Source: Rotaria sordida (taxonomy: Eukaryota; Rotifera; Eurotatoria; Philodinida; Philodinidae). From it: a stretch of 64,000 nt of DNA. The DNA lies in the NCBI GenBank assembly GCA_905250125.1, contig CAJNOL010000435.1, forward strand, positions 69,496-133,495, written 5' to 3'. Below are positions 59,808 through 64,000 of the stretch, piece by piece (the stretch's first letter is position 1; the number at the start of each line of letters is the position of its first letter). The position numbers and the translations under genes were made by a program. The notes under the pieces were generated by a model. That model was given only the letters and a program-made list of their open reading frames with translations, was not told where the DNA came from and did not search any database.

Positions 59808-61274
59808 CTATACAAATATTAAATAAAAAGCAAAAAAATAACTGATTGAGAATAAAATGGCAGAATATGATATTTGGAATGTATAAGCTTCACTAACACC
59901 TAAGAAACGATTTCGTTTTGTACAAAACGTTCCATTACAACATCCAATTGTATTCGTCGGAGAGCAAACATAACCATATTGACTAATACATGCATTTGTA
60001 CATTGTTCAGCACTAGCACAAATTGATGTTGTATAATAAATTCTTGAATCACATTGACATTGACATGTTGGAATAAAACCCTGACAATCACTTCCACAAC
60101 AACCACGTGTATTAGCTATATTACATTGACCAATTAATTGTAAACATGCTTGAACACATTGTTGAGCTGAACCACATGACATAGGTAATGTTGTAAATAC
60201 ACTTGCACCACACATACAAGTACATGATGGAAATATATTAATACAATCATTTCCACAACATGCTTGAGTATTATCTTGTGTACATGCACCATAAGAACTA
60301 ATACATGTTTCTCCACATACTCGACTACTTTGACATGGAACAGAAGTTATTGTTCGAAAATCTGGATCACAATTACATGCACACGTTGGTATATATGATG
60401 AACATGCTGCACCACAACAACCTTGAGTTTCACTATAAGTACAATCACCATAAGTCTAAATTAAAAATAATTAATATATATATATATATAAACAAAAACA
60501 AAAACAAAAAAAGAACTTTCCATACCGTCATACATGTACTAACACAACCTTCTGGATTAATACATTTTGGTGATGGATAATAAGTATTTCCTTGACAACG
60601 ACAAGCACATGCATTAGCAACTGCTTGTGAATATGATTTACAATCTTGTCCACAACATGCTTGTGTAGCTGTTGGTATACAAACTTGAGGAAAATTTGAT
60701 AAACATCTTGTTAAACATGCTTGTGATGATGTACATGTATCAACTGGATTAAAATATTGTTGACCAGCACAATTACATAAACAATGACGATTATCAAGTG
60801 ATTGACTTTGAAAATATTGACATGATGAACCACAACAACCATATGTATTTATAAGTGTACAATGTCCTGGATACATTTGTAAACAATGAGCTATACATAT
60901 TTGAGCATTAATACATGTTATTGGTGGTCCAAATGACATATAGCCACATGAACATCTACAAGAACTTGGTCCACTTATATCAAGATTATATTGATAAAGT
61001 GGAATATTAGGCATATTACCACCCATATAATCAGGATTGAATGCATAATAAGGATCAATAAGATCACTGCCAAGTGCTTGACGTTGCTGTGGTCGTTTTG
61101 GATCTACATCTTTTGTTTGAGATGGCTCTGTTCCTTCTATAATTAAACGTATATATATATATGTTTAACTTTAAAATAAGTCTCTTAGGAATTATTTTAG
61201 CTAATTTACAAATGTGTACCTGTGGAAGGAATTACATGAAGTATCAACAATATCACGATAATATATGAAATCAT
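59808..61274 (-). CDS. Secreted protein with six nine-cysteine repeats, membrane-anchored
   Basis: Exons 61274-61220, 61136-60526 and 60455-59808 (phases 1 and 0) give 437 residues. Residues 1-18 are a signal peptide (ISYIIVILLILHVIPS). Residues about 19-68 are a polar linker. Then come six tandem repeats of about 50-57 residues with the pattern CxCxC...C....C...C......C......CCG..C; examples of the core are YGCCGSSC, QACCGQDC, QGCCGAAC, QACCGNDC and RGCCGSDC, and the last repeat has CCNGTFC. The C-terminal 25-30 residues are hydrophobic and fit a GPI signal or a transmembrane anchor. I do not recognise the family; it is not EGF, WAP or trypsin-inhibitor type by spacing. It probably forms a disulfide-rich extracellular stalk or matrix protein. 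Exon 2/3 lies within repeat 3. Confidence 0.88.
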
Positions 61275-62559
61275 TGTTGGTCATTAATTGGTTATAAAAT
61301 CGGTGCTGTCCTTGTAGAAAACATGTTGAAAGGCTCTAAATCTTCTCGTTCTGTTTCTTTCTCTCGTTTTTTTATAACCGTTTGCACAAGCTTGTCAAAT
61401 AGAAAAAAAAAATTTGGAGGACATCGTCACCATGTCACATAATGTCTCTTCCTGGCTGTTACACATACACAATGACAGAAATGAAAAAAAAAACGAACCA
61501 GTAAAAGAAAAAAGAAAAAAGAAAAACGGGTAATACTCGCGTTATAAAAGAACGAAAGAAAAAAAAATGAGAGAGTACACCGTAAGGTAAAAAAAACTTC
61601 TTGAACGTAGAATTAACATTTTATGGAGAATATGTTGAGGTTGTGTAGAATACGAGAATTCTTAGTAACGTAACACATAAAATACACAAAAGAAAAAAAT
61701 GAACATCAAAAAAAAAAGATTAATTTATTTTAGTCAATAAGAATAGACTAATCCAAACAATAAATTCGTCATTGAAAAATTTCGAGTGATCTCAAACTCT
61801 TCAAAAATTGATATCAATGTTAGTTTCTAGAGATATATCAATCGTATATACACAGTCTTTTATTTGATAAAATTTTAAGTAAATCTGTATTAAGCTTTAT
61901 TTTACAGATGCAATAAATATTTAACCTAATCGCATAAAGATCAATGCGTTATTATACTCCTCTCCCTCATGATAAAAAATCTTGAATCTTCTATTATGTT
62001 CCAATATACAAATTTTTTAGGAAGATCCTCTGTCTACAAGCAGAGATTCTTACTGCCCATCCTTTCATTTCATGATTCTATAGTCCAAGAGATATATTTC
62101 GCAAAAATAATTCTAAAAAATCATCCATAAAGAATGTCGAAGTGCGAATCTCACTTTTGATTTTTCCATAATATCCAATTTGATTACTATCTATTTCAAA
62201 TTATAATGTGTTCTACTATTTTTCGAATAAATTTTCATAGGAACATCATAGAGATCTGCGGTTTTCACTATTTAAAAGAGAAGATCCAAGACCATCGAAG
62301 TATATCGAAATTTGATCGGTCAGCAATTGACCAATCAAGTGAGTTCTTGGTGGAGATTTTCGAAAACAATATTCTAAAACTATTTTTCTTTCTATTTAAA
62401 CTTTTAATAGCACTAATCGATTAAAATAGTTCTTCTCTTTCGGTCTACACAAGGCCGACATTCCTAGCTTGTATTATTCGAAAGTTATAAAACTTCTTCT
62501 GAGACCTTCGATTTCAGCCAATTGATCTGCGATTACCTAAAAAAGTAATTAGGCAAGAG

Positions 62560-62760
62560 TAATTTCCCATGCTGAGTCGAATGGTGATATTGTGTTTTTC
62601 GATTCGAACTGATCTGACACTGTTATCTCAATATTTCCGAAATGTCGACTCCTTCGTTCAATGAAGGTTGATTGTGAAATTCAAAAATATTAAGATAACA
62701 GTGTCAGATCAGTTCAAACCTAAAAACAAATATCATCATTTGACTCAGCATGGGGAATTA
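62560..62760. mobile_element. Foldback repeat, about 200 bp
   Basis: TAATTTCCCATGCTGAGTC at the left pairs with GACTCAGCATGGGGAATTA at the right. The inner block GAACTGATCTGACACTGTTA pairs with TAACAGTGTCAGATCAGTTC. It is probably a MITE or the core of one. Confidence 0.75.
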
Positions 62761-62837
62761 CGGATGAATTTGAATATGGATTGTGGGTGAAATAGAGGTT
62801 TTGCCCTCAACTTCATCGAAATACACTCACACACAAA

Positions 62838-63020
62838 TTTTTCTTAATAACGACTCAATACAAAAGTAATCATTTTAATGTTAAGTCTTTGATTTTAAAT
62901 AGCAATTTATTTTTCGCCACGAATTTTACTCATAACCTATTGTAGTCAAGATTTATATTCTCTGAAATTTTGGCTGAAATCGGATGAAAAATAAAAAAGT
63001 TTAGTCATGAGGAGTCTCCC
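62838..63020. repeat. Partial third copy of the GC-capped TTAA element
   Basis: TTCTTAATAACGACTCAATA here matches TTCTTAATAATGACTCAATA near 18648. TTCTCTGAAATTTTGGCTGA matches TTCTCTGAAATTTTGGTTGA near 19040. The right end GAGGAGTCTCCC abuts TTAA (63021-63024), as copy 1 does. I could not find its left end, so it may be truncated. Confidence 0.6.
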
Positions 63021-63408
63021 TTAAATAAATCTAACACACATGTTCTTCGTATATGAATAAAATGAAAATATTCATAGCTAGTATCCAGAAGTATCCGATA
63101 TTCATTACCTTGGTGTCCTTTTGGATAGCGTTATGTTTTACTTCCAGTATCTTTGTTTTAACGGCAAAGTATAAGTTCATATATGTAGAACATAAACTTG
63201 TTTATTTTCTTTAAATCAAAGAATCACTACCAACAATATATCGAGGCGCATATATATAACATCATAAGAAGAAAAGATGAACATATAAAATAATATAGAT
63301 GGCATATCATAATAGATAGTTCCGTATAAAAAGAGTTGAATACAAAAAAGTCATTGTCAAGCCCGGATCTTCTATCATGTTTTACAGACGAGTGAAAGGT
63401 AAGTAGGA

Positions 63409-64000
63409 TTACATTATTCGACAACAAAATAACGAACACTTCTTATAATTATCACTAGCAACTGTAGTTACTTGTGCAGCAACATTCGATTGGAGAAAAA
63501 GTTTTTGTTCATTCATAAGGGATCCAAAAATCGACAATTCTATATATGACAAACTTTGTCCTGTTCTTCGAAGTGAATCTTCTTGAAGAAGACTCAACGT
63601 TTGTTTTATGTCACCATGTCTAAGAAGATCATCGAGATATAATAAACTTGAACCATTACAATCAACTAAAAGACGAGATAAATGAATAAGATTATGTCGA
63701 GTAAGCCATTCTTGTACATGTATTTGTGTCCAGTCTGTAATCTTTTCTGGAAGTATTGGTGAAAGATATAGTTTCGGCGAAGACATCTGTAGAACATGAG
63801 ATGTAACAACAGCATTTTCTTTGAATTGAACATTGCCGGCATTGTTATCAACAATATTTGTAGCTTTAAGTTCTTTAAATAAAATTTCCATTGCTCGTGA
63901 AAATTCATATTTAATAAAATCAACATAATATAATTGACCAATAAGAAACAATAACCATCCATCAGGTTTATATTGTTTTTGTAAAAGAACTGGAACTATT
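63409..64000 (-). CDS. TIR/SAM protein with CaaX box, paralogue 3 (partial)
   Basis: The C-terminal 197 codons of a third member, entering from beyond the right edge. It begins within the TIR domain (IVPVLLQ, then YKPDGWLLFLIGQLYYVDF) in the same register as paralogues 1 and 2. The SAM-like domain follows (DWTQIHVQEWLTRHNL, LLQEDSLRRTGQSL), and the protein ends CCRIM, so CRIM is a CaaX box with a second Cys before it. The region with the catalytic glutamate lies outside the window. It is on the opposite strand to the tandem pair, about 35 kb away. Confidence 0.92.
   Translation of the reverse strand, partial: IVPVLLQKQYKPDGWLLFLIGQLYYVDFIKYEFSRAMEILFKELKATNIVDNNAGNVQFKENAVVTSHVLQMSSPKLYLSPILPEKITDWTQIHVQEWLTRHNLIHLSRLLVDCNGSSLLYLDDLLRHGDIKQTLSLLQEDSLRRTGQSLSYIELSIFGSLMNEQKLFLQSNVAAQVTTVASDNYKKCSLFCCRIM

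Larger units (their letters stand above)
61275..63408. other. Gene-free region with repeats
   Basis: No supportable gene. The first 200 bases should hold the promoter of the cysteine-rich gene. Beyond about 62260 the sequence is repeat-derived: a foldback at 62560-62760 and the right end of a GC-capped TTAA element near 62840-63020. Confidence 0.55.

Noticed and set aside
60134-60580. Several short ORFs in other frames across the cysteine-rich gene
   Set aside because: They are shadows of the repeat-encoding frame; cysteine codons read as Val/His/Met in the other frames.

Overview
The window is eukaryotic nuclear DNA: strongly AT-rich, with GT...AG introns, AATAAA signals, a Pol III-type 5S rRNA gene and many short non-autonomous transposons. 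The gene content (an ARM-like/TIR/SAM family, a decayed F-box/LRR-like gene of a type I know from bdelloid rotifers, animal GRB2, KCMF1-like, Ly6 and prosaposin-type genes) indicates an invertebrate metazoan, most likely a bdelloid rotifer. That placement is an inference; no marker here settles it.

Layout. 1-13.9 kb is nearly gene-free, with one small predicted membrane protein (2311-2661, +) and a 948-bp foldback element (8430-9377). 13.9-17.5 kb holds a two-exon rhodopsin-class GPCR (+). 18.1-20.0 kb holds an F-box/LRR-like pseudogene split by a TTAA-flanked element. 21.7-28.3 kb holds two tandem paralogues (+), each an ARM-like helical region, a TIR domain, a SAM-like domain and a C-terminal CaaX box; the C-terminal part of a third paralogue enters from the right edge (63.4-64.0 kb, -). 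28.6-30.1 kb holds a four-exon Ly6/quiver-like gene (-). 32.5-34.9 kb holds a mitochondrial 2-Cys peroxiredoxin followed 150 bp later by a GRB2/drk orthologue (+). 35.5-37.0 kb holds a 5S rRNA gene, a second 5S fragment cut by a 10-N gap, and a 935-bp mariner-like MITE between them. 37.4-50.0 kb is a single very large prosaposin-type gene (-): 31 exons, 1616 codons, about 17 saposin-like units and three saposin-A domains. 52.1-53.2 kb holds a rhomboid protease (-), 54.5-55.1 kb a short KCMF1-like zinc-finger gene (+), and 59.8-61.3 kb a secreted, probably membrane-anchored protein with six nine-cysteine repeats (-).

The genes do not form one pathway. The two features that stand out are the TIR paralogues, which keep the conserved TIR glutamate and add a predicted lipid anchor, and the oversized saposin precursor. 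Its 5' half is cut into small phase-0 exons while its 3' half has fused exons, and each of its four longest introns carries a foldback element or a nested transposon cluster. I found no tRNA genes, CRISPR arrays or viral genes. All splice models were assembled by eye from GT/AG sites, frame continuity and family motifs.
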